The translations under genes and the position numbers were made by a program. This document shows positions 1 to 6,402 of a stretch of 6,797 nt of DNA, piece after piece (the stretch's first letter is position 1; each line of letters opens with the position of its first letter). The notes under the pieces are model-generated. The model was not told the DNA's origin and did not search any database. It saw only the letters and a list, made by a program, of their open reading frames with translations. The DNA comes from Alphaproteobacteria bacterium. Its GTDB lineage: Bacteria > Pseudomonadota > Alphaproteobacteria > Rickettsiales > UBA3002. The stretch lies in contig JAKFUW010000287.1 in assembly GCA_021732545.1 (NCBI GenBank), positions 1-6,797 on the forward strand, read 5' to 3'.

Positions 1-325
1 AAATAATCGTCGCCTGATCAACATTGGCGGCTTGCTCAATGCGAATCAACACTTCGCGCGCGTCACCAAAATTCTGCAGCGACACTTCGCCAAGCTCTGG
101 CGCAGAAAGCAGCGCGCGCATCTGCGATAAATTGGCGGGTTGCTCGGTGCGGATTTCCATCACAATGCCACCTGCAAAATCAATCCCAAGGTTCAGGCCC
201 TTATCATACAAGGTCCATGCCGTCAGCGCCATCAGCACAAACGAGAAGCCAAAGCCAAACCAGCGATATTTAATAAAAGCAATAGCCGTGTTATCGGGAA
301 TCAGCTTGATGGTCAATTTACGCAT
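1..325 (-). CDS. secF: Protein translocase subunit SecF, N-terminal part (runs off the left edge)
   Basis: SecF forms, with SecD and YajC, the accessory complex that uses the proton-motive force to help pull proteins through SecYEG. The first 108 codons are present and the rest lies beyond position 1. Visible in the translation: a short basic N-terminus, a first transmembrane segment at about residues 22-40, the SecD/SecF signature GIDFAGG at 47-53, and the start of the periplasmic domain with FGDAREVLIRI at 86-96, close to the family wording. The ATG at 325-323 is preceded by an in-frame TGA 9 nt upstream, so a longer start is excluded; the upstream TTGAGC is only a weak ribosome binding site. 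secD, which usually lies immediately upstream, is absent: the upstream side holds a repeat and the divergent murJ. The identification is secure from the signature motif and following sequence. Confidence 0.93.
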   Translation of the reverse strand, partial: MRKLTIKLIPDNTAIAFIKYRWFGFGFSFVLMALTAWTLYDKGLNLGIDFAGGIVMEIRTEQPANLSQMRALLSAPELGEVSLQNFGDAREVLIRIEQAANVDQATII

Positions 326-433
326 GAATGGTGCTCAATTTCGGGTTTGGTGTTTGTTCTTGCACTTTTAATCAATGAGCTTATGGGATAGTGCTGTTGC
401 GTTCAACTGTCAACGAAATCAGCTTCAGGCCGT

Positions 434-539
434 GTTGTCATTGCGAGCATTCTTTTAAAGAATGCGTGGCAATCCAGATTGAGTCTGTTTTAACTTTTCT
501 GGATTGCTTCGTCGTGCTAGCACTCCTCGCAAAGACGAC
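434..539. repeat. Palindromic intergenic repeat, copy 1 (long imperfect inverted repeat with nested hairpins)
   Basis: Outer arms at 434-447 and 526-539 pair over 14 positions with two mismatches (TTGCGAG with CTCGCAA). Inner arms GCAATCCAGA (469-478) and TCTGGATTGC (498-507) pair perfectly over 10 bp. Between outer and inner arms each side carries its own small palindrome: 447-465 (GCATTCTTT, T, AAAGAATGC) on the left and GTGCTAGCAC (514-523) on the right. The fold would be a cloverleaf-like structure of about 105 nt. It sits between divergent secF and murJ and shows no coding potential. A related, more degenerate copy lies at 2160-2227, so this is a dispersed element. Its function is unknown; such elements can be non-autonomous mobile repeats. 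Confidence 0.8.
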
Positions 540-563
540 CCTGCATTGATGACAATTCATTTA

Positions 564-569
564 TATAAT
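564..569 (+). promoter_or_regulatory. Possible -10 element upstream of murJ
   Basis: TATAAT matches the sigma-70 -10 consensus exactly and lies 18 nt before the murJ start, just outside the palindromic repeat. The nearest -35-like hexamer, TTGATG at 546-551, is only 12 nt away, which is too short for a standard spacer. The call therefore rests on the -10 element alone. Confidence 0.35.
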
Positions 570-587
570 GAAAGTTAAAAGAATCCT

Positions 588-2141
588 ATGTCTTTAGTCA
601 AATCCACACTAACCATCGGCTCGCTCACCTTTGTATCGCGCATTTTTGGTTTTGTGCGCGATGTCATTATGGCTAATTTGATCGGTGCAAGCTGGTTGTC
701 GGATGCGTTTTTTGTCGCCTTCAAAATGCCCAATTTTTTCCGTCGCTTGCTCGCCGAAGGCGCGTTTAGCGCGGCCTTTGTGCCGATGTTTGCAGGGATG
801 CACGCGGCGGAGGGCAAAGACAAAGCCATGCGCTTTGCATCGGAATCCTTATCGGTATTATTGGTTGTTTTATTACTGCTTAACGCGGTGTGTATTATTT
901 TCATGCCCTTTTTGCTGTATGTGTTTGCACCCGGATTCACCGATGATGCGGATAAATTCAACCTCACGGTTGATCTAGCGCGCATCTGTTTTCCCTATAT
1001 TTTATGCGTTTCGCTGGTGTCGCTGTTTGGCGGCATCCTCAATTCCATTCAGAAATTTGCAGCCTTTGCGGCGGCCCCCATCTTGCTGAATATGTGCATG
1101 GTGTTTGCACTGCTGGTCTTCACGCCGCACAGCCCTACGGCCGCCCATGCATTATCGTTTGGGGTGTTTATGGCGGGTATCGCCCAGCTGCTGTGGATTG
1201 TGTGGTTCTGCAAACGTGAAAATTACTTGCCCAGCCTGCTGGTGCCGCGCATCACCGAACAGGTGAGCAAACTGCTCAAACTCATTGCACCCGCCGCACT
1301 GGGCGCAGGGGTGGCACAGATTAACCTGCTGATCGATGTGACACTGGCCTCGCATTTTGAAGATGGCGTGTCGTATTTATATTATGCCGACCGTATCAAC
1401 GAGCTACCCATCGGGGTGATTGGCGTGGCAGTGGGCACGGCGCTCCTGCCGATGATGGCGCGCCAGATCCGCGAACAAAAGCTCGATCTGGCAGCCCACA
1501 GCCTGAACCGCGCCATTGAGCTGGTGCTGCTGGCAGGCATCCCCGCGTGCCTTGCCATGCTCGCCATTCCGCACACGCTTATTTCGGCGCTTTATCAGCA
1601 CGGCGAGTTCACCGCACACGATACACACGCCACCTACACCGCCATGATGGCCTTTGCCGCAGGGCTGCCTGCGTTTGTCCTTATTAAAGTGCTCGCGCCC
1701 GGGTTTTTTGCCAATCAGGATACCAAAACACCCTTTATTATCGCGACAGGCTGCGTGCTGTTAAACCTTGTTCTCAACCTGATTCTCATGCAATTTTATG
1801 AGCATGTGGGGCTCGCGATGGCAACCTCGATTGCAGGTTGGGTCAATGCCGGATGGATGGCGATTATCCTCTATCGCCGCCGCATCATGACGCCCGATGC
1901 GCCGCTGCTGCGCCGCGTGCCGTTGTTGGTGGTGGCGGGCGGAACCATGACATGTGTGCTGCTCGGGCTTAATCATCTGCTCAAAGATTGGATGATGACG
2001 GGCGGGAACACCGAACGCGGGCTTGGGTTAATCGCGCTGGTAGGAACCGGAATGGGCGTATATTTTGCGATGGTGCTGGCGCTCAAGATTTTTGATCTGG
2101 CGGAAATTAAAAGCTATCTGCGCGGTAAAAAATCAACTTGA
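588..2141 (+). CDS. murJ: Lipid II flippase MurJ (MviN family)
   Basis: MurJ is the inner-membrane MOP-superfamily transporter that flips undecaprenyl-linked lipid II from cytoplasm to periplasm for peptidoglycan assembly. The protein has 517 residues (E. coli MurJ 511) and is hydrophobic throughout, in line with 14 transmembrane helices. The N-terminus aligns without gaps to E. coli MurJ: SRIFGFVRD at 17-25, SDAFFVAFKMPN at 38-49, RRLLAEGAFS at 52-61. Residues known to be needed in E. coli are present: R18, R24, D39, R52, and R269 in YYADR (E. coli R270). APGF occurs at 114-117, and VLAPGFFANQD marks the later family block. The start at 588 gives the canonical N-terminus; only a weak purine stretch (AAAAGAA) precedes it, with no clear Shine-Dalgarno. 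The gene converges on uppP, which acts in the same lipid cycle. Confidence 0.97.
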   Translation: MSLVKSTLTIGSLTFVSRIFGFVRDVIMANLIGASWLSDAFFVAFKMPNFFRRLLAEGAFSAAFVPMFAGMHAAEGKDKAMRFASESLSVLLVVLLLLNAVCIIFMPFLLYVFAPGFTDDADKFNLTVDLARICFPYILCVSLVSLFGGILNSIQKFAAFAAAPILLNMCMVFALLVFTPHSPTAAHALSFGVFMAGIAQLLWIVWFCKRENYLPSLLVPRITEQVSKLLKLIAPAALGAGVAQINLLIDVTLASHFEDGVSYLYYADRINELPIGVIGVAVGTALLPMMARQIREQKLDLAAHSLNRAIELVLLAGIPACLAMLAIPHTLISALYQHGEFTAHDTHATYTAMMAFAAGLPAFVLIKVLAPGFFANQDTKTPFIIATGCVLLNLVLNLILMQFYEHVGLAMATSIAGWVNAGWMAIILYRRRIMTPDAPLLRRVPLLVVAGGTMTCVLLGLNHLLKDWMMTGGNTERGLGLIALVGTGMGVYFAMVLALKIFDLAEIKSYLRGKKST

Positions 2142-2159
2142 AAGTTGCAAACCCAAAGG

Positions 2160-2227
2160 GTGAAGCGAAGCAATCCATTTATTGTTTTTGGATTGCCACG
2201 GTCGCGTGCGCTCCCTCGCAATGACGG
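2160..2227. repeat. Palindromic intergenic repeat, copy 2 (degenerate), between convergent murJ and uppP
   Basis: Inner arms GCAATCCA (2170-2177) and TGGATTGC (2189-2196) pair perfectly around an 11-nt loop. The right flank ends in CTCGCAATGACG (2215-2226), the same terminal sequence as copy 1, with GTGCGCTCC before it where copy 1 has GTGCTAGCACTCC. The left flank GTGAAGCGAA keeps only part of the expected arm, so this copy is truncated or decayed on one side. It occupies nearly all of the 87-bp gap between the two stop codons and could act as a shared 3' structure, but no clear U-tract follows on either strand. Confidence 0.7.
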
Positions 2228-2228
2228 C

Positions 2229-3023
2229 TTAGCCCAACAGTAGCGCAAGCATCAAACTGCCCACCGCAATCCGGTAATAGGCAAAGGGTACAAAACCGTG
2301 GGTGCTGATGAATGTGAGTACCGCTTTGATCACTAACATCGCGGTGAAAAAGGCAGCGGCGGTGCCAATCGCAATCACTTCCATTCCCTGCAAGGTAAGG
2401 TGATCGGCATTTTTATACAAATCATAGGCCGAAGCCGAGAGCATGGTAGGGATGGCCAGAAAAAATGAGAATTCTGCCGCCGCCTTGCGATCCACACCCA
2501 GCAGCATCGCACCCATAATGGTGGCGCCTGAGCGCGAGGTGCCCGGTATCACCGAGACCGCCTGACACAGCCCGATTTTGAGCGCGAGCTTCCAACTAAA
2601 TGTTTCAACATTGTGATGTTTTGGTGCGGGCTTGTAACGCTCGACTGCCAGAATAATAAATCCACCCACCACCAGCATCACCGCGACAATCACCGGATCA
2701 AACAACACCGATTTAATGGTATCGTGTAAGGTCACGCCCACAATGGCGGATGGGATAAAAGCCAGCAGAATGTTGATGAGAAATTGTCGCTTTTCGGGGT
2801 CGCTCGGCGCGCCCCACACCGCACCAAAAAGTTGAACGCGATACACCCAGCAAATGGCTAGAATCGCGCCGAGCTGAATCACAATTTCAAACACCTTACC
2901 CGGCGGCATTTTAAGGCCCAGCAGATCAATCGCTAGAATTAAATGGCCGGTAGATGACACCGGAATGAACTCGGTGAGCCCTTCCAATATGCCCAGCAGC
3001 AGTGCCGAAAAAAACGATTCCAT
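2229..3023 (-). CDS. uppP: Undecaprenyl-diphosphate phosphatase UppP (BacA family)
   Basis: UppP removes the terminal phosphate of undecaprenyl diphosphate at the membrane, regenerating the carrier lipid for peptidoglycan and other envelope glycans; overproduction gives bacitracin resistance in other bacteria. The protein has 264 residues, near the usual 265-275, and is polytopic. The two catalytic motifs are complete: EGLTEFIPVSSTGH at 14-27 (E14 and E18 of the ExxxE motif, then S23, S24 and H27) and PGTSRSGAT at 160-168 with the essential arginine R164. The start is well fixed because E14 must be kept and an in-frame TGA lies 12 nt before the ATG. No Shine-Dalgarno is visible: the bases before the ATG are part of a tandem TTCGTGAC repeat. 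The gene lies 68 nt downstream of petC on the same strand, so read-through from the pet operon is possible. Confidence 0.97.
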   Translation of the reverse strand: MESFFSALLLGILEGLTEFIPVSSTGHLILAIDLLGLKMPPGKVFEIVIQLGAILAICWVYRVQLFGAVWGAPSDPEKRQFLINILLAFIPSAIVGVTLHDTIKSVLFDPVIVAVMLVVGGFIILAVERYKPAPKHHNVETFSWKLALKIGLCQAVSVIPGTSRSGATIMGAMLLGVDRKAAAEFSFFLAIPTMLSASAYDLYKNADHLTLQGMEVIAIGTAAAFFTAMLVIKAVLTFISTHGFVPFAYYRIAVGSLMLALLLG

Positions 3024-3027
3024 GAAA

Positions 3028-3085
3028 TCACGAAGTCACGAAGTCACGAACAAAATCGTGTCTTCGTACTTTCCTGTCTTCGTAC
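3028..3085. repeat. Short tandem repeats and hairpin between petC and uppP
   Basis: On the plus strand three 8-bp units stand head to tail: TCACGAAG at 3028-3035 and 3036-3043, then TCACGAAC at 3044-3051. They are followed by two perfect 11-bp copies of TGTCTTCGTAC at 3059-3069 and 3075-3085. The two sets are roughly inverted relative to each other: CGAAGTCACGA (3039-3049) pairs with TCGTGTCTTCG (3056-3066) over 11 positions with one T-T mismatch around the loop ACAAAA. In the minus-strand transcript this hairpin follows the petC stop and ends 15 nt before the uppP start. No U-tract follows, so it is not a classical terminator; it may stabilise the petC 3' end or shape the uppP leader. Confidence 0.7.
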
Positions 3086-3091
3086 CCTCGC

Positions 3092-3850
3092 TTAGTGCAC
3101 ATCGCGCCAGATACGTTTTTTGGCAACATAAAACAGCACGGTGAACACAAACAAAAATAGCATCACTTTTATCCCCATGCTTTTGCGAACTTCCATTTCA
3201 GGCTCGGCCGCCCATTGCAGAAAATTCACCACATCGCGCGCAATTTGATCTTGAGTGGCTGCCGTGCCATCCTGATATTCCACCTGGTCGTCTTGAATGG
3301 GGGCTGCCATCGCAATTTTACCGCCGGCCATATAGGGGTTGTAATGCTGGCCGTCAGCCATTCCCATGCCTTTGGGAGCATCTTTATAGCCTGTCAGCAA
3401 TGAATAGACATAGTTTGCGCCATCGGGGCGAGCTTTGATAATCAGGCTCAAATCCGGAGGATAGGCTCCATTATTAACCGCACGCCCTTGTTTTTCATTC
3501 AAATAAGGCGAGGGAAATTTATCCGATGGGCGACCCGGGCGATCAAACATATCGCCATCATCGTTGGGGCCATCGGTGAAGGTATATTCGGCGGCGAGCG
3601 TTTTGATTTCCGCTTCGCTAAAGCCGATTTCGCTCAATTTACGAAACGGCACACGGGTCAAGCCATGACACGCGGCGCACACTTCTTTATAGACCTGCAT
3701 CCCACGTTGAATGGCGGGTTTATCAAACGTTCCAAACACACCATCAAACGGCCATTGCATCTGTTTGGGGTGCAGCACATCGCCCGCAGCAAACACGCTG
3801 CCAGCCAGCATTACGCTTGTGATAAAGGTTGTGAGTGCCAGCTTTTTCAT
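3092..3850 (-). CDS. petC: Cytochrome c1, bc1 complex heme subunit
   Basis: Cytochrome c1 is the periplasmic, membrane-anchored c-type heme subunit of ubiquinol-cytochrome c reductase; it takes electrons from the Rieske protein and hands them to cytochrome c. The 252-residue product has a Sec signal peptide (basic MKK, hydrophobic core, VFA at 19-21 as likely cleavage site). The heme-binding CAACH is at 58-62, followed by NNGAYPPDLSL at 126-136, and GGKIAMAAP at 176-184 where M181 is the likely sixth iron ligand. A C-terminal anchor spans about 227-243 and is followed by KKRIWRDVH, basic as expected for the cytoplasmic side. The length matches alphaproteobacterial free-standing cytochrome c1. 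The ATG overlaps the petB stop as ATGA, with a strong AAGGAG at 3863-3858, so translation is probably coupled to petB. Confidence 0.97.
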   Translation of the reverse strand: MKKLALTTFITSVMLAGSVFAAGDVLHPKQMQWPFDGVFGTFDKPAIQRGMQVYKEVCAACHGLTRVPFRKLSEIGFSEAEIKTLAAEYTFTDGPNDDGDMFDRPGRPSDKFPSPYLNEKQGRAVNNGAYPPDLSLIIKARPDGANYVYSLLTGYKDAPKGMGMADGQHYNPYMAGGKIAMAAPIQDDQVEYQDGTAATQDQIARDVVNFLQWAAEPEMEVRKSMGIKVMLFLFVFTVLFYVAKKRIWRDVH

Positions 3851-5337
3851 GCGTGCGCTCCTTTATCTTTTAACACCGATACACCAATACTGGTCGGCAA
3901 TGGCAATGTTTTTTCTATTTTACCCAGCAACGGAAACACAATGAAAAAGTGCAAAAAATAATAACCGGTGGCAATCAGACTGATGGTGATGTCGATAAAG
4001 CTATTAGCCCATGATGCTGGCACTTCAATCGCGACAAGCGCATGCAGTGCTTTATCCGCGCATTGCACCTCGCCTGCGCAAAAACTCATCAAGATGCCCC
4101 AATCAGCAGGTTGCGATCCGGCATAGCCTAAAATCACCGTATCAATCGCAAATACCCAAAATAGCCATTTATAAATCGGGCGATAGTTGGCGCTACGCAC
4201 CGGTGACGTATCGAGCCACGGCAATGCGAACAGCACCAGAATTGAGCCAAACATACCGAGTACGCCACCCAGCTTGGAATCAATCTGGCCGCCGCCAAAG
4301 CCTGCGATGGTGATGAATCCACCCACAACAATGGCGATGGTGCCAAGCTTTAAGCCAATCTTTTTGGCTTTCAGCGCCCACAAGCCGCCCAACAACACGG
4401 GCAAGCCAATCAGATAGAGCGGGATATTGAACGTGACGGCACGCAAGATCGCATAAAAGGGCAGGAAATACCATTCTGGGACAATATGCGTGGGCGTGAC
4501 CAGTGGATTAGCAGGAATGTAATTATCAGCATGACCCAAATAGTTGGGTGCGAAAAACAAGAATCCAGCAAAAACAATAAAGAAAATTCCGAAGCCAAAA
4601 AAGTCTTTCACGGTGTAATAAGGGTGAAAGGGAATGGTATCGGCAGGGCCTTTCACATCGATGCCTTTGGGGTTGTTTGAACCAAATGCATTCAACGCCA
4701 AAATGTGCAAAAAGATCACACCGATCATGATGAACGGCATCACAAAATGCAGCGAATAAAAGCGGTTGAGCGTGGGATTATCAACCGAGAAACCACCCCA
4801 CAGCCAATTGACAATCGACTCACCCACCAACGGGAACGCCGAGAATAAATTGGTAATGACCGTGGCACCCCAAAAGCTCATCTGACCCCATGGCAACACA
4901 TAGCCCATGAAGGCGGTGGCCATCATTAGCAGCAGAATAATCACGCCCATCCACCACAGCACCTCGCGCGGCGATTTATAAGATCCGTAATAGAGTCCGC
5001 GAAAAATATGGATAAACACCACAATGAAAAACATCGATGCGCCTACTGCGTGCATATATCGCAGCAACCAACCATAGCTCACATCGCGCATGATATGTTC
5101 CACGCTGGAGAAGGCCAGATCAATCTGCGCGGTATAATGCATGGATAAAAACAAGCCGCTGACAATCTGAATCACCAGACACAAACCCGCAAGCGATCCA
5201 AAATTCCACCAATAATTCAGGTTGCGCGGCGTGGGGTGACGCGGGCCCACGGCCTTATCGATTGCATAGACAACCGGCAACCGAGTATCCAGCCAGCCAA
5301 CCCAGCCTTTATAAGGTGATTTGTGATGAAGTGCCAT
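3847..5337 (-). CDS. petB: Cytochrome b, bc1 complex, with two enlarged loops
   Basis: Cytochrome b is the membrane core of the bc1 complex, carrying hemes bL and bH and the quinol oxidation and quinone reduction sites. Heme ligands are present with the proteobacterial 14-residue spacing: H96/H110 in helix B and H197/H211 in helix D. The Qo-site PEWY is at 287-290, and LPWLDTSPVRS at 372-382 and KTLPLPTSI near 476-484 are family landmarks. At 496 residues it is about 60-90 longer than usual free-standing cytochrome b. The excess lies at about 302-352, after YAILRA, as two hydrophobic stretches around KAKKIGLK, and at about 412-446, between GSQPAD and the last helix, containing C420 and C426. 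The reading frame is intact. The start has a good GAGAGG Shine-Dalgarno located inside the preceding gene. petC follows with a 4-nt overlap. Confidence 0.97.
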   Translation of the reverse strand: MALHHKSPYKGWVGWLDTRLPVVYAIDKAVGPRHPTPRNLNYWWNFGSLAGLCLVIQIVSGLFLSMHYTAQIDLAFSSVEHIMRDVSYGWLLRYMHAVGASMFFIVVFIHIFRGLYYGSYKSPREVLWWMGVIILLLMMATAFMGYVLPWGQMSFWGATVITNLFSAFPLVGESIVNWLWGGFSVDNPTLNRFYSLHFVMPFIMIGVIFLHILALNAFGSNNPKGIDVKGPADTIPFHPYYTVKDFFGFGIFFIVFAGFLFFAPNYLGHADNYIPANPLVTPTHIVPEWYFLPFYAILRAVTFNIPLYLIGLPVLLGGLWALKAKKIGLKLGTIAIVVGGFITIAGFGGGQIDSKLGGVLGMFGSILVLFALPWLDTSPVRSANYRPIYKWLFWVFAIDTVILGYAGSQPADWGILMSFCAGEVQCADKALHALVAIEVPASWANSFIDITISLIATGYYFLHFFIVFPLLGKIEKTLPLPTSIGVSVLKDKGAHA

Positions 5338-5339
5338 CG

Positions 5340-5789
5340 TTATTGCCTCTCATTTTGCTTTCCATTAACATCTAAAAGAGCCGTTACGTCTGCTCTAGAC
5401 CTAAACAGAACAATCATATCTCGTGAAGTAGACATATCCTTATCCCAAGATTCAGGTCGACGGATTTTTTCTTCTGCAACGGCATCTTTTAATTCTTCAA
5501 CAACCGGCTTTAAAAGTAGCTTTCTTGTTTCTGGCAATTGGCTGTATAAACCTGTCAGCTCCGCCACTAAATTAGATGGATCTCTGTGTCTTTCTTTGCC
5601 ATACAGCCGACTATACCCACCTAACTCATGCGATTTTCTCTGAGAAGCGGCATAAGGTATGTTACCGGTTACATCCCAACAATTTGCTATCGTTTCAGAA
5701 TGCCGATTAAAAATATCAAAAATCTTATCGGTTAATTCCAATTCATTAGGAAAGTAATTTATAGGCTCTGACTTTGGTACTGTTGACAT
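5340..5789 (-). CDS. Unrecognised 149-residue soluble protein encoded between petA and petB
   Basis: I do not recognise this protein. It is hydrophilic, with no signal peptide, no transmembrane segment and a single cysteine (C37). Likely helices are about 16-38, 72-108 (a charged stretch ending PVVEELKDAVAEEKIRR) and 121-140; a basic, tyrosine-containing segment with GGYSRLYGKERHR lies at 57-69. The start follows the petA stop by 9 nt with only a weak TTGGG as ribosome binding site, and the stop precedes the petB start by 2 nt, so it is packed as an operon member. Hand counting over 5341-5760 gives about 39% GC, against roughly 50% or more in sampled rows of petA and petB, which suggests later acquisition. 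It could be a bc1 accessory or regulatory protein by position only; it could also be a neutral insertion. Its unbroken 149 codons and tight junctions favour a real gene. Confidence 0.7.
   Translation of the reverse strand: MSTVPKSEPINYFPNELELTDKIFDIFNRHSETIANCWDVTGNIPYAASQRKSHELGGYSRLYGKERHRDPSNLVAELTGLYSQLPETRKLLLKPVVEELKDAVAEEKIRRPESWDKDMSTSRDMIVLFRSRADVTALLDVNGKQNERQ
5346..5351 (-). promoter_or_regulatory. petB Shine-Dalgarno embedded in the upstream unknown gene
   Basis: GAGAGG lies 8 nt before the petB ATG and is formed by codons 147-148 (Glu-Arg) of the 149-codon gene. Translation of that gene therefore runs over the petB ribosome binding site, implying translational coupling. Confidence 0.75.
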
Positions 5790-5798
5790 AAGCCCAAT

Positions 5799-6344
5799 TT
5801 ATCCAATCTTAATCATCGTATCCGACAAAAACGCATAGTCGGGGATGTGTAAATTCGTCGGTGCGGGACCCTTGCGGATGCGCCCAGCCGTATCATAGTG
5901 CGAGCCATGGCACGGGCAGAACCACCCGCCATAATCACCCGATTGGCCGCCCAATGGCACGCAGCCCAAATGAGTGCAAACCCCCACCATCACCAGCCAT
6001 TGTTCTTTGCCTTCTTTCACGCGCGCGCTGTCTTCTTGAGGATCGGGCAGATCACCCAATGGGCACGCTTTGGCTCTTTGGATATTTTCGGGCGTGCGGT
6101 GACGAATGAATACAGGCTTACCGCGCCACATCACTTTAATTTCCTGACCCTCAGCAATCGGTGCGAGGTTCACTTCGATCGAGGCCATCGCCAACACATC
6201 CGCCGATGGGTTCATGCTGCTGACAAACGGCCAGATACACGCAGCCGCGCCCAAGCCCGCCATAGCCGAAGCCGATAACACCACAAAATCGCGTCGTGTT
6301 TGTCCAACATGTGGCTCATGTTCGGGTGAGTGAGAAGATTCCAT
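5799..6344 (-). CDS. petA: Rieske iron-sulfur subunit of the bc1 complex
   Basis: The Rieske protein carries the [2Fe-2S] cluster that takes the first electron from ubiquinol at the Qo site and swings to cytochrome c1. The 181-residue product begins with a hydrophilic stretch and a twin-arginine motif TRRDF at 16-20, then a single hydrophobic anchor at about 21-41, as expected for Tat-dependent insertion of this folded protein. Cluster-binding boxes are complete: CTHLGC at 123-128 (ligands C123 and H125) and CPCHGSHYD at 143-151 (ligands C143 and H146), with C128 and C145 forming the family disulfide. GPAP at 159-162 is the conserved proline loop. An AGGAGA Shine-Dalgarno at 6357-6352 sits 7 nt before the ATG. 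It is the first gene of the pet operon, divergent from trmL, with a 192-bp regulatory region upstream. Confidence 0.97.
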   Translation of the reverse strand: MESSHSPEHEPHVGQTRRDFVVLSASAMAGLGAAACIWPFVSSMNPSADVLAMASIEVNLAPIAEGQEIKVMWRGKPVFIRHRTPENIQRAKACPLGDLPDPQEDSARVKEGKEQWLVMVGVCTHLGCVPLGGQSGDYGGWFCPCHGSHYDTAGRIRKGPAPTNLHIPDYAFLSDTMIKIG

Positions 6345-6402
6345 TATCGCGTCTCCTGTTGTGTATTCGCATCGCTGCTAACGCAACCGCTCATACCATC
6401 TC

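Noticed and set aside
24..391. Two overlapping plus-strand open frames (115 and 83 codons) at the left edge
   Set aside because: They lie antisense to the clearly recognisable secF and have low-complexity, non-homologous translations.
378..406. Possible secF promoter on the minus strand (TTGAAC, 17 nt, TAAGCT)
   Set aside because: The spacing is right, but the hexamers match consensus at only 4 and 3 of 6 positions, which is expected by chance in a region of this size.
575..985. Minus-strand open frame of 136 codons
   Set aside because: It is antisense to the conserved murJ N-terminus and its translation resembles no family.
2134..2147. CAACTT-GA-AAGTTG stem at the murJ stop as an intrinsic terminator
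   Set aside because: The loop is only 2 nt (or 4 nt with a shorter stem) and no T-tract follows, so it does not meet the usual terminator form.
3028..3085. CRISPR-like array
   Set aside because: The repeat units are 8 and 11 bp and run tandemly or with 5-nt gaps, far from CRISPR repeat and spacer lengths, and no cas gene is present.
3488..3961. Plus-strand open frame of 157 codons
   Set aside because: It is antisense to the petC start and petB end, both strongly supported.
4282..4434. Frameshift or intein as the cause of the extra cytochrome b sequence
   Set aside because: The frame is continuous, the flanking motifs resume exactly, and the insert of about 51 residues is too short and too hydrophobic for an intein.
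5323..5643. Plus-strand open frame of 106 codons, antisense to the unknown pet-operon gene
   Set aside because: Considered as an alternative to the 149-codon frame. The minus-strand frame is longer, fits the operon junctions exactly and carries the petB ribosome binding site; the plus-strand frame has no clear ribosome binding site and starts inside petB.
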